Of a stretch of 64,000 nt of DNA, positions 16,022-23,680 are shown in pieces (the first letter of the stretch is position 1; each line of letters starts with the position of its first letter). The notes under the pieces were generated by a model that was not told where the DNA came from, did not search any database, and saw only the letters and a program-made list of their open reading frames with translations. The position numbers and the translations under genes were made by a program. Origin of the DNA: JACPVF01 sp964502095 (GTDB lineage: Bacteria; Chloroflexota; Anaerolineae; Anaerolineales; Villigracilaceae); NCBI GenBank assembly GCA_964502095.1, contig CAZCUF010000007.1, positions 62,001 through 126,000 of the forward strand, written 5' to 3'.

Positions 16022-16939
16022 TCAACCTATAAGTTGAATAAGCACAACGCTGATATTGTCCGGTCCGCCGGCTACATTAGCGGCCTCAACCAGATTTTGG
16101 CAGGCGCGGTAGAGGGTGGGAGCTTCTGTCACCGCGCGGTAAATATCCTGTTCCGCGATCACACCCCATAGACCGTCACTGCACAGCATAAGATAACCGG
16201 GTTGCGGAAAGGCAACGGTGAAAATATCGGCTTCCAGCACTTCACCCTGGCCCAGCGCGCGGATCAGTACATTGCGATGCGGAAAGTTGGCGGCTTCCTC
16301 CGCGCTGAGGTGGCCGAGTTCCTCGAGGCGTTTGACCAGTGAATGGTCCCGCGTGACCGGGTTGATGCGTCCATCCGGATAGATTGCATAAGCCCGGCTA
16401 TCGCCCACGTGCGCGATGGTGGCCTGCTGACCGAGAACCAGCGCGGCTGTTACTGTGGTGCCACTGCCGGGCGCCTCACGTTGAACGACGCGGTGAGCGT
16501 CCTTGAGGGCGTTCTCCATGATCTCTTGCAGAGGCTCCTGTATGGATTGGGTCGGCAGGTTGAAAAGGTATGAATGAAAAGCGCGTAATACGTGTCCCGC
16601 TATGATTCGGATCGCCGCGTTGCTGGCCACCTCCCCGAATTGATGACCTCCCATGCCATCGGCCACGATATACAAACCGAAGGGAATATTGCCCGCGTTC
16701 CCGGCGATGGTCGTTGTGATGGCAAGCAGGCTGTCTTCATTGTGGTCGCGCTGTTTGCCCACAGACTGTCCGCTGGCCGCGACCAACTGCTGTACCTCGT
16801 AGCGCGGATATTGATTCTGAATGATCGATTGAATTTGATGATCGGCAAGCGGCGCGGTGGTGGCGTTGTCGAGAATCGATGGCTCAGGTTTGGGTTTATC
16901 GAGGGGTTTGCGGAATAATTTGCGAAGGGATTCAAACAC
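16022..16939 (-). CDS. PP2C-family Ser/Thr protein phosphatase
   Basis: A 305-residue metal-dependent phosphatase. An N-terminal tail of about 55 residues is followed by the PP2C core with DHNEDSLL, VADGMGGHQFGE, GSGTTVTAALVLG, HVGDSRAYAI, LCSDGLWG and GGPDNISVVLIQ, so all metal-binding Asp residues are present. No membrane helix is seen. It lies 16 bases after the kinase gene and one base before the J/vWA gene. It most likely reverses phosphorylation by that kinase, as in other kinase/phosphatase pairs. Confidence 0.94.
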   Translation of the reverse strand: MFESLRKLFRKPLDKPKPEPSILDNATTAPLADHQIQSIIQNQYPRYEVQQLVAASGQSVGKQRDHNEDSLLAITTTIAGNAGNIPFGLYIVADGMGGHQFGEVASNAAIRIIAGHVLRAFHSYLFNLPTQSIQEPLQEIMENALKDAHRVVQREAPGSGTTVTAALVLGQQATIAHVGDSRAYAIYPDGRINPVTRDHSLVKRLEELGHLSAEEAANFPHRNVLIRALGQGEVLEADIFTVAFPQPGYLMLCSDGLWGVIAEQDIYRAVTEAPTLYRACQNLVEAANVAGGPDNISVVLIQLIG

Positions 16940-16955
16940 AAAGACTCCTTCTCAC

Positions 16956-18833
16956 TCAGGCAAGCAGTGCGTAGACGTTGTGATCCAGTGAGCCAATATA
17001 AACGATATCGTCGAAGACGAGCGGTGAGCCGGTGATGGGCCCTTTGGTCTCGAACTTCCAGCGTAAACGCCCCGAACGATATTCCAGGCAATACACGCTT
17101 CCATCCACAGAACCGCAATATAACGAATCTTTGTATATAACGGGCGAACTGCTGACCTGATTATCCGTGCGGTACCTCCACACTTCTTTGGATGTGCGGA
17201 GGTCGATGCAATAGATGAATCCATCGGCCGCGCCGATGAAGATGAAATCGTCTGCCAGTGTGGGGGAGGAGATGGTGCCTTTGCCAAGGCGGAAACGCCA
17301 TAGCGGCCAGCCGTTCTTGGCGTCCAAGGCATAGAGTGTGCTGTCGAGCGATCCGAAATATACCGCTTGCCCATGTACGATGGGCGATGAAGTATTGGCG
17401 CGCTTGGCCTGGAAGCGCCATTTCAGTTCGCCGCGAAAATCAATGGCGTAGAAATCGCCGCTTTCGGAACCGGCATAGACCAATTCATTGGCTACGAAAG
17501 GAGTCGAGCGGATCGCGTCCGCCGCCTCGAATCTCCAGGAGGCGCGGCCGGTGTTCAAATTGACCGCGTGCAGGTTGTGGTCATCCGACCCGATAAAGGC
17601 ATGGCCTTCGGCGATGCGCGGTGAAGAACGGATTTTGCCTTCGGTGTAGTAGGTCCAAACCACTTTGCCGGAACGCAGGCTCACAACATGCAAACGCTGA
17701 TCTTCCGAGCCGAAATATACGTTTCCTTCATAAATGGCCGGCCGCGACACAACGCCGCCGTCGCTGGCATATTTCCATTGGAATTGGCCGTCGGCTGCGT
17801 TCAGTGCATACAGGTTGTTGTCGTAGCATCCGGCCAGTAAGGTATCTTTATAAAGAGCGGGCGTGTTGCGAATCTCGTCTTCACATTTAAAGACCCACAG
17901 CGGCTTGACGGTATTGGACTGGGCCGGTAACGCGGCGGTAATTTTCGTCAATGCGCCGGTTTTACGCGCTACATTTCTCAGGGCTTCCTTCATTTCCAGG
18001 GCGCCGGGAAAACGCTCGGTAGGGTTATATTGCAGAGCGGTATTGATCACCGCTTCCAATTCTGGCGAAACATTTTGGTTGATTCGGCGGATGGGACGCT
18101 CGGCAAATGAGAATGGCGGCTCGAGGCGCGGATCGCGGCGTGTGAGCGCGTGATGCAGAGTCGCGCCCAATGAGTAGATATCAGCTAACGGCGTGGCCTC
18201 GCCGCGATATTGTTCGGGCGGGGAATAGCCCTCGGTGCCGATCATCGTACCTTTGATGCCGCTCTGGAATGTTTTGGCGATGCCGAAATCCACCAGAATC
18301 ACATCGCCGTTGTGATTGATCATTACGTTGGAGGGCTTCATATCGCGGAAGATGATCGGGTCCGGCTTATGGCTGTGCAGGAAAGCCAGCACATCGCATA
18401 ACTCGATAGCCCAGCCCAGCACTTGATCTTCGGGCAGGAAGCCGTTGACATCGCTGATGATGGCTTCCAGGTCCTTGCCGTGGATAAATTCGAGTACCAG
18501 ATAGGAACGATCATCCTGGGTGAAATAATCGTAAATGCGAGGGATGGAGGGATGCGTAAGCGTTGCCAGTAAATTCGCTTCACGCTCGAAGTTTTGAACA
18601 ATGGTCTGCCGAATCAGGGGATCGGGCGCCATATTAACCATTTCTTTGACGGCCACGAGTTTGACCACGTTGGGGAAGTGCAGGTCGCGGGCGCGGTACA
18701 CCGAGCCCATGCCGCCTACTCCAATCACTTCCTGGATATGATAACGATTGACCAGCGTAGTCCCCGACTGCAATTGCCGGCGCGGAGTGGAATCGTCACC
18801 GCCCAGAGATTGTGTGATATTTTTAGTGTCCAG
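16956..18833 (-). CDS. Ser/Thr protein kinase fused to a PQQ-like beta-propeller
   Basis: About 625 residues if translation starts at the CTG at 18833. The Hanks-type kinase domain (about 30-295) has IGVGGMGSVYRA, VAVKEM, the catalytic loop IIFRDMKPSNVM (FRD in place of HRD), VDFGIAK and GYSPPEQYRG. It runs straight into about eight repeats of the YALNAADGQFQWKY type, a PQQ-like propeller that fills the rest. No membrane helix separates them, so the propeller looks cytosolic. The only common start codon (TTG at 18773) lies inside a conserved LQSGTTLVNRY stretch and lacks a Shine-Dalgarno. The CTG has GGAGAGGAG six bases upstream. It heads the signalling operon. Confidence 0.88.
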   Translation of the reverse strand: MDTKNITQSLGGDDSTPRRQLQSGTTLVNRYHIQEVIGVGGMGSVYRARDLHFPNVVKLVAVKEMVNMAPDPLIRQTIVQNFEREANLLATLTHPSIPRIYDYFTQDDRSYLVLEFIHGKDLEAIISDVNGFLPEDQVLGWAIELCDVLAFLHSHKPDPIIFRDMKPSNVMINHNGDVILVDFGIAKTFQSGIKGTMIGTEGYSPPEQYRGEATPLADIYSLGATLHHALTRRDPRLEPPFSFAERPIRRINQNVSPELEAVINTALQYNPTERFPGALEMKEALRNVARKTGALTKITAALPAQSNTVKPLWVFKCEDEIRNTPALYKDTLLAGCYDNNLYALNAADGQFQWKYASDGGVVSRPAIYEGNVYFGSEDQRLHVVSLRSGKVVWTYYTEGKIRSSPRIAEGHAFIGSDDHNLHAVNLNTGRASWRFEAADAIRSTPFVANELVYAGSESGDFYAIDFRGELKWRFQAKRANTSSPIVHGQAVYFGSLDSTLYALDAKNGWPLWRFRLGKGTISSPTLADDFIFIGAADGFIYCIDLRTSKEVWRYRTDNQVSSSPVIYKDSLYCGSVDGSVYCLEYRSGRLRWKFETKGPITGSPLVFDDIVYIGSLDHNVYALLA

Positions 18834-18868
18834 CGTGATCTCCTCTCCGCTTCCAGCGAAGTTGATAA

Positions 18869-18897
18869 ATTATAGTGTGCACTTTCCGTATTGGCAA
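18869..18897 (-). promoter_or_regulatory. Sigma-70-type promoter of the kinase operon
   Basis: TTGCCA, a 17-base spacer and TATAAT on the minus strand. The predicted mRNA begins near 18862, giving a leader of about 29 bases that carries GGAGAGGAG at 18840-18848, ending six bases before the CTG at 18833. Confidence 0.75.
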
Positions 18898-18964
18898 CCG
18901 CCCAAACGTGCGTTTTCAATAACCCCTTGCGGGGATGTAATTAATGCGGCAAAATCGTTAAATT

Positions 18965-19594
18965 GTGAAAATTCTCGCTGTCAGCGACCAGGTGGTGGAA
19001 CGCATTTATGCCCTGATTTCCAGCGGCCAGCTCAACGATGTGGACCTGTTGCTTGGTTGCGGCGATCTGCCGTATTCCTACCTTGAGAATCTGATTTCGA
19101 TGTTGAACGTGCCCACTTACTACGTCCCGGGCAATCACGACCCCGCCTACGATCCGTATCGTTCCGAGGCGCGCGTGGACGGCGGCACGAACGTTGACTT
19201 GAAACTGGTGCGCGTTAAAGGACTCTTGATCGGCGGCTTCGGCGGAAGTATTGAATATCGGCCTTATGCTGTGAATCAATATTCGCAGGCAGACGCTTAC
19301 ATACGCGCCCTCCGGCTGGCGCCGGGCCTGCTGTGGAATCGCCTGCGCTATGGACGCGCCCTCGATATTCTCATCACACACTCGCCACCCTTCGGCATTC
19401 ACGATGACGACACACAGGCTCATCGCGGCCTGTATGCCATCAACTGGCTGGTCCGCTATGCGCGGCCGCGGTATCATTTTCACGGCCACACCCATTTCTA
19501 CCGGCAAAATCTTTCCCCTGCTGTGACGCGCGAGGGCTCCACCGAGATCATGAACATCTATCCGTATAAATTGATCGAGTATTCGAATGGTTGA
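18965..19594 (+). CDS. Calcineurin-like metallophosphoesterase
   Basis: A 209-residue phosphoesterase starting at GTG. The metal-binding motifs are present: LAVSDQVVE (Asp), CGDLPYSYLE, PGNHDPAYD, LITHSPPFGIHD and HFHGHTHFYRQ. The first motif has DQ where D-x-H is usual, so one ligand may differ. Substrate is unknown; the family covers nucleotides, phosphoproteins and nucleic acids. It overlaps the next gene by eight bases, so the two act together. It is divergent from the kinase operon. Confidence 0.82.
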   Translation: MKILAVSDQVVERIYALISSGQLNDVDLLLGCGDLPYSYLENLISMLNVPTYYVPGNHDPAYDPYRSEARVDGGTNVDLKLVRVKGLLIGGFGGSIEYRPYAVNQYSQADAYIRALRLAPGLLWNRLRYGRALDILITHSPPFGIHDDDTQAHRGLYAINWLVRYARPRYHFHGHTHFYRQNLSPAVTREGSTEIMNIYPYKLIEYSNG

Positions 19595-20438
19595 CGATAT
19601 TGTCGGGGCGGCCCGCGCCAATTTCAGCCGGGCGCGCTTCAAAGCTTTTCTCAACGGTGTCCGGTCTGCGTTACAGCGCAGGCCGAACCGCCTGCTTTCC
19701 TATGACGACGTCAAGGAGAAATTACATTTAGGCGGGCCGATCTATCGGGGAGTGCGGACCGTGCGCGTGGACCAGATTGCAGGGAGTCTGAATCGTTATC
19801 ATCAATTCGACCGCGCTTTCCTCCCCACACAGGACGATACTGCCGAACGCTGGCAGTCGGTCAACCGCGCCTTCTATCAGGATATCAGCCTGCCGCCGGT
19901 GCTTTTATATAAAGTTGGGCAGGTCTATTTTGTGGTGGACGGCCATCACCGCGTATCGGTGGCGCGCGAGATGGGACAGGAGTTCATCGAGGCTGAAGTG
20001 CGCGAAGCCGCCACGCGCGTCAATATTACCCCCGATCTGGAACCTGAAGACCTCGAGATACTCGAAGACAAAGTCACATTTCTCGAACGCACCGCGCTCG
20101 ATTATCTTTTACCGGATGCCAACATCAAGCTCACCATCCCGGGCGGTTTCGACCGCATGCTCGAACATATTGCAGTGCATCGCTATTTCATGGGGCTGGA
20201 TTTGAAGCGCGATATTTCCGAACAGGAAGCCGTCACACACTGGTACGAGACGGTGTATATGCCCATCGTAAAAGTCATTCGCAAGAGCAAAATACTCAAG
20301 GATTTCCCCGGCCGGACCGAAGGCGATCTATATCTATGGGTGCTCGATCACCAGCATTATCTGGCTGAACGCCAGGGCCAGCCGCTTCAACCCCCGGAAG
20401 ATGCCGCACAAGGGTTCCTCGATAAACACGACTCTTGA
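19587..20438 (+). CDS. ParB/sulfiredoxin-like domain protein of unknown function
   Basis: A 283-residue soluble protein. The central part has a ParB-like nucleotide-binding motif, VDGHHRVSVAREMGQEFIEAEV (about 113-134 as two adjoining halves), which resembles the ParB/Srx fold and DUF4032-type proteins. The C-terminal half is helical, with no HTH typical of true ParB. It overlaps the phosphoesterase gene, which hints at a joint role in nucleotide or DNA metabolism. No parA or parS is seen nearby, so a partition role is unlikely. Confidence 0.6.
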   Translation: MVDDIVGAARANFSRARFKAFLNGVRSALQRRPNRLLSYDDVKEKLHLGGPIYRGVRTVRVDQIAGSLNRYHQFDRAFLPTQDDTAERWQSVNRAFYQDISLPPVLLYKVGQVYFVVDGHHRVSVAREMGQEFIEAEVREAATRVNITPDLEPEDLEILEDKVTFLERTALDYLLPDANIKLTIPGGFDRMLEHIAVHRYFMGLDLKRDISEQEAVTHWYETVYMPIVKVIRKSKILKDFPGRTEGDLYLWVLDHQHYLAERQGQPLQPPEDAAQGFLDKHDS

Positions 20439-20541
20439 TCGGAACCGCATTCCCCCAATATCGAATAACGATTCAATCTCCGGCTTTGAATTGATCCCGT
20501 TTTTATTGAATTTCCTCGCCGCCATGCGGACGATACGGCGC

Positions 20542-21159
20542 TTACGTTTTGAATGTGAATGTTCTGCGATGCACAGCGGAATACCCCAGCTGTGAAATGG
20601 CGCGGCGGTGAAAAGCAGTTCCATAGCCTTTATGCCTCGCCAGCCCATAACCGGGATGCTCTTTATCCAGGCCGCACAAGAATGTATCGCGGGCGGTCTT
20701 GGCGAGCACGGAAGCCGCGGCAATGCTCAATGACCGTTGGTCGCCTTTGACCAGCGCGGTTTGAGAGATATCCAGTTCGGGGAGTTCGAGACGGAAATCG
20801 GTCAGTAAATAATCGGGACATGCAGATAACTTCTCCAGGGCGCGTAGCGCGGCGAGGCGCGTCGCCTGGACGATACCCAGTGAATCGATCTCATGCGCCG
20901 AGGCGAAACCGATTCCCCAGGTGTGCGCCGATTCTTGAATGCGCGGCGCGAGGCGCGTCCGTTGAAGGGGGGTCATCAGCTTGGAGTCGCGCACCCCGTT
21001 CAAGGTCCCTGTGAGATGCGGATCATTCGGCAGAATCACTGCGGCTACGCACACAGGTCCGGCCAGCGCGCCGCGCCCGGCTTCGTCAAGTCCGGCAATT
21101 TTTGTCAGGCCGTTTTGCCAGAACCCGGTTTCAAATGTCAGATCGGGGATCGGAATCAT
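20542..21159 (-). CDS. rnhB: Ribonuclease HII
   Basis: A 205-residue enzyme that cuts RNA in RNA-DNA hybrids and removes misincorporated ribonucleotides. The start motif IAGLDEAGRGALAGPV holds the first acidic residues, VRDSKLMTP follows, then the tyrosine-region ISQTALVKGDQRSLSIAAASVLAKTARD and HPGYGLARHKGYGT in the expected order. Length is normal. The gene overlaps the end of the glycosyltransferase gene by 29 bases. Confidence 0.95.
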   Translation of the reverse strand: MIPIPDLTFETGFWQNGLTKIAGLDEAGRGALAGPVCVAAVILPNDPHLTGTLNGVRDSKLMTPLQRTRLAPRIQESAHTWGIGFASAHEIDSLGIVQATRLAALRALEKLSACPDYLLTDFRLELPELDISQTALVKGDQRSLSIAAASVLAKTARDTFLCGLDKEHPGYGLARHKGYGTAFHRRAISQLGYSAVHRRTFTFKT

Positions 21160-21922
21160 ACAAGCCGCGGCGCGTATTGCGTCGAATTAAAAAGATATCC
21201 TGAATCATGCGCAGCGCGTCCCGAAACGCGTTGATCTTGCTGTCGGCATTGTAATACCAGTGGATCGGAATTTCCGCGATGCGCATTTTCTTGCGGCGGG
21301 CGATGTGAAGCATTTCGATATCGAACGACCAGCCCGCCAGGGTTTGTAAGCGAAAAAGGGTTTCGGCAGTCGGTGCGCTGAAGCATTTGAAGCCGCATTG
21401 GGTGTCTTGCATGCCGGGCAGAATCAGCAAACGGATGATGAGATTGATGCCGCGCCCGCCGAAGTGACGGTAAGCCGGTTCGTTATAGCGAACGGACCCC
21501 GGCGCTTCACGCGACCCAATGGCCAGATCGAAATCTTCGAGCGCAGGCGGCAGGAATTTTGCGATCTCTTCGATGGGCATCGAAAGATCGGCATCGCAGA
21601 CAAAACGATATTCGCCGCGCGCTTCGAGCATGCCGCGCCGCACTGCCGCGCCTTTGCCGCGTTCGGAATTCTGCAGGACGCGCAGTTCGGAATGCCGCGC
21701 GGTGAATTGTTGTGCGATCTCGAAAGTCCGGTCGGAACTGCCGTTTTCGACTACGAGTACTTCGGCGCGGTAACTTTGCCCGCCCAAAAAAGCAAACACC
21801 TGCTCCAGCGTGCGGGGCAGGCGGCTTTCTTCGTTATGAGCCGGGATGACGATCGATAGAAAGGGAGCGGCCAAAATGTTAGCGGTTGAGCAGGAGGAAA
21901 TAGGCGCCGGCGGCCAGAACAC
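21131..21922 (-). CDS. Family 2 glycosyltransferase (dolichol-phosphate sugar synthase-like)
   Basis: A 263-residue GT-A enzyme. LSIVIPAHNEESRLP opens the nucleotide-sugar domain, VCDADLSMP is the metal-binding DxD-like motif, and DTQCGFKCFS is typical of DPG synthase-like enzymes that load sugar on a polyprenyl phosphate. No membrane helices follow. The ATG at 21922 overlaps the previous gene by 44 bases; a TTG at 21874 would remove the overlap and still keep the whole domain. It sits upstream of rnhB. Confidence 0.85.
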   Translation of the reverse strand: MFWPPAPISSCSTANILAAPFLSIVIPAHNEESRLPRTLEQVFAFLGGQSYRAEVLVVENGSSDRTFEIAQQFTARHSELRVLQNSERGKGAAVRRGMLEARGEYRFVCDADLSMPIEEIAKFLPPALEDFDLAIGSREAPGSVRYNEPAYRHFGGRGINLIIRLLILPGMQDTQCGFKCFSAPTAETLFRLQTLAGWSFDIEMLHIARRKKMRIAEIPIHWYYNADSKINAFRDALRMIQDIFLIRRNTRRGLYDSDPRSDI

Positions 21923-22814
21923 AGCATTCCACGAGCAACATGCCCGCCAGGAAACCGATTTGCACTATGCTCAGTCGGCGCGCCGGTTTTTTCTGCGCGG
22001 GCTTGGAAGGTAGTTTGCGTATGGGGCTTGTCTCGCTTACGCCGGGTGGGAGTCCCTGCGGCGCGATATTGGTCCCGTCTTCGTCGAAGGCGAAATTAAG
22101 ATCGGCCGGGTTGACGGCAGGGGCTTTCTCGGCGGCATCGAAGATGGCTTTGGCGCGTGAGGCCGGGGGCTGGGAGGCGGCCGCGGAGCCGGGCGCAGGT
22201 TGAGGCGCAGGCGCTTCGAACGCACGCGGATTCGCAATGCGTTCGGCCAGGTCGTATATCTGTTCATTACGCAATACCGGCCGGCTCTGCATCAGGGCTC
22301 CGGCAAACGATTTAATGGCATCACTCATCACCACGCGGATGGCTGGGCGCAGAGTTTCAAGATGCAGGCCGGGGTCGGCCGCGATCAGCACAGGCTCCAC
22401 CGTTGCCGGAACGTTGATCTTCTGAATTTCGAAGTATTTCTGGAGGGCGTGTGTCAGCCTCATGGTAAGTTGAATCAAATCCACACGCGCGGGTATGGAA
22501 CGTCCGTTATCGAGCCGGTTCCACTGATCGCCTTTGGCTTCATAGAAACCGCGCAGATGAGTGGCATAGATGAGGGATAAACCGTACGGGCCGATCAAAA
22601 TAAGCGGAATAATGATCTGACTCCCCGGCAGGTTCAGATTGCGGATGAGCGCGAACCCTTTTTCGAAGATGTGGTCGAACTGCTGGATCACTTTGTTCTG
22701 CGCCTGCAGTTCCGGGTACCAGTTCAATCCATAGCGAAGCGTGCCCTGAATGCGGCCCAGGAGTTCGATTTCGCCCTTGGCATTTTGAAGTGGGGTCTTG
22801 TCAATGATCTTCAT
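21879..22814 (-). CDS. Unknown protein with NERD-like region and C-terminal membrane anchor
   Basis: A 311-residue protein. The first 180 residues contain LNLPGSQIIIPLILIGPYGL and then LIYATHLRGFYEAKGDQW, a pattern that recalls NERD (nuclease-related) domains, though the catalytic residues are not clear. Next come an Ala/Pro-rich linker (about 200-265) and one membrane helix at the end (about 285-308), so it is a tail-anchored cytosolic protein. It is in the same direction as rnhB and the glycosyltransferase. Function is unknown. Confidence 0.5.
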   Translation of the reverse strand: MKIIDKTPLQNAKGEIELLGRIQGTLRYGLNWYPELQAQNKVIQQFDHIFEKGFALIRNLNLPGSQIIIPLILIGPYGLSLIYATHLRGFYEAKGDQWNRLDNGRSIPARVDLIQLTMRLTHALQKYFEIQKINVPATVEPVLIAADPGLHLETLRPAIRVVMSDAIKSFAGALMQSRPVLRNEQIYDLAERIANPRAFEAPAPQPAPGSAAASQPPASRAKAIFDAAEKAPAVNPADLNFAFDEDGTNIAPQGLPPGVSETSPIRKLPSKPAQKKPARRLSIVQIGFLAGMLLVECCVLAAGAYFLLLNR

Positions 22815-22835
22815 GGGAATTCCGCCTTGCGCGGG

Positions 22836-23141
22836 TTAGATGAACGGCACACCTTCCAACTCATCATTGGCGCTCTCAGCGCGTGTGGCGATCACTTCAT
22901 GGCCGTCGCTCCCAATGACCTGAACCCGCTTGCCCAACTCGAACGTGCTGGACATAAATTCCTTGCGACGACCGGTCAGATATTTTTTGCCTTGTTTCAG
23001 GCGTTCGATCAAATCCTTGCGGTCAACCAATACGCAATCTGAAAAGGTAAAGCCGCGGCGCTCGAACGCCCGCACATACACGATTTGTCCGTTCTTGAAA
23101 TGAACAGCTTCGATCACGCCATCGAATTTTTGTGTGGCCAT
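22836..23141 (-). CDS. Conserved hypothetical protein, 101 residues
   Basis: A small soluble protein beginning MATQKFDGVIEAVHFKNGQI, with a strand-rich first half and a basic middle (LKQGKKYLTGRRKEF). No family was recognised. AAGGAG lies six bases before the ATG. It is the first gene of a run with the 311-residue protein, glycosyltransferase and rnhB, and the terminator hairpin at 23171-23196 isolates it from the tRNA. Confidence 0.6.
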   Translation of the reverse strand: MATQKFDGVIEAVHFKNGQIVYVRAFERRGFTFSDCVLVDRKDLIERLKQGKKYLTGRRKEFMSSTFELGKRVQVIGSDGHEVIATRAESANDELEGVPFI

Positions 23142-23170
23142 AATAACTCCTTGATTATTTTAACATAGAA

Positions 23171-23196
23171 AGCCGCCGAAGCCCGACTCGGCGGCT
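23171..23196 (-). terminator. Terminator downstream of tRNA-Pro and its repeat array
   Basis: A perfect 9-bp stem (AGCCGCCGA/TCGGCGGCT) with an 8-base loop, followed on the minus strand by TTCTATGTT. It can stop a transcript that starts at the tRNA and runs through the repeats. Confidence 0.65.
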
Positions 23197-23276
23197 ATGA
23201 TTGACCCATTCCCAGGAATGAAAACAGCGGCGAAATCTGGAACATGTAAGGGTCCATTTCATAAATCGGCTCTGGG

Positions 23277-23558
23277 ATTTGTTGAGCCTGCGAAATCCTG
23301 AAAGGAAACCCAGGACCTCAATCAGAATTCAAAGTCGAGGCGCAGGATTTGTTGAGCCTGCGAAATCCTGAAAGGAAACCCAGGACCCCAATCGGAATTC
23401 AAGGTCGGGGTGCTGGATTTGTTGAGCCTGCGAAATCCTGAAAGGAAACCCAGGACCCCAATCAGAATTCAAGGTCGGGGTGCTGGGATTTGTTGAGCCT
23501 GCGAAATCCTGAAAGGAAACCCAGGACCCCAATCAGAATTCAAGGTCGGGGTGCTGGG
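23277..23558 (-). repeat. Four 70-71 bp tandem repeats built from the 3' end of tRNA-Pro
   Basis: Units lie at 23277-23346, 23347-23416, 23417-23487 and 23488-23558 and differ at only a few positions; the one farthest from the tRNA is the most diverged. Read on the minus strand, each unit has the 5' side of the tRNA T-stem (GGTCCTGGGTT), about 26 extra bases where the T-loop should be, then the T-stem 3' side and acceptor end (AAATCCCAGCACCCCGACC). TTGAATTCTGATTGGGG follows. The real tRNA directly precedes the first unit. No protein is encoded. 23197-23276 holds only a short 14-base palindrome (23208-23221). Confidence 0.9.
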
Positions 23559-23618
23559 ATTTGAACCCAGGACCTCTTGCTCCCAAAGCAAGCGCGCTAC
23601 CACCTGCGCTACACCCCG
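23546..23618 (-). tRNA. tRNA-Pro (anticodon TGG)
   Basis: A full cloverleaf of about 73 bases on the minus strand: acceptor stem CGGGGTG/CACCCCG, D-stem GCGC/GCGC, anticodon stem CTTGC/GCAAG with loop TTTGGGA (anticodon TGG, read UGG), and T-stem CTGGG/CCCAG with loop TTCAAAT. The discriminator base is A and CCA is not encoded. It would read proline CCA and, by wobble, other CCN codons. Its 3' end forms the start of the tandem repeat array. Confidence 0.93.
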
Positions 23619-23667
23619 TTGAAACTGTGACTCTCTTTAGAAAAAATGATGAAAGCCACGGCACGAG

Positions 23668-23673
23668 TATAAT
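23668..23673 (+). promoter_or_regulatory. -10 box of the esterase lipoprotein gene
   Basis: AGTATAAT with seven bases before the ATG at 23681. It decides the start of the gene, since longer open frames upstream cross the antisense strand of the tRNA. Confidence 0.6.
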
Positions 23674-23680
23674 GCGAAGA

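Noticed and set aside
19587..20438. Chromosome partition ParB
   Set aside because: The ParB-type HTH and any parA or parS site are missing; only the nucleotide-binding part is alike.
23329..23532. 67-residue reading frame on the minus strand within the repeats
   Set aside because: It is a by-product of the tandem repeats, its protein is just repeated translation of tRNA-like DNA, and it has no ribosome-binding site.
23277..23558. CRISPR array
   Set aside because: The repeats are contiguous 70-71 bp units with no unique spacers, and no cas genes are near. The unit is built from tRNA sequence.
23546..23618. Integrated phage or island at tRNA-Pro
   Set aside because: No integrase, phage gene or distant second copy of the tRNA end was seen in the window; the repeats alone are not enough.
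23561..23680. N-terminal extension of the esterase gene
   Set aside because: It would translate the antisense of tRNA-Pro. The signal peptide and the -10 box place the start at 23681.
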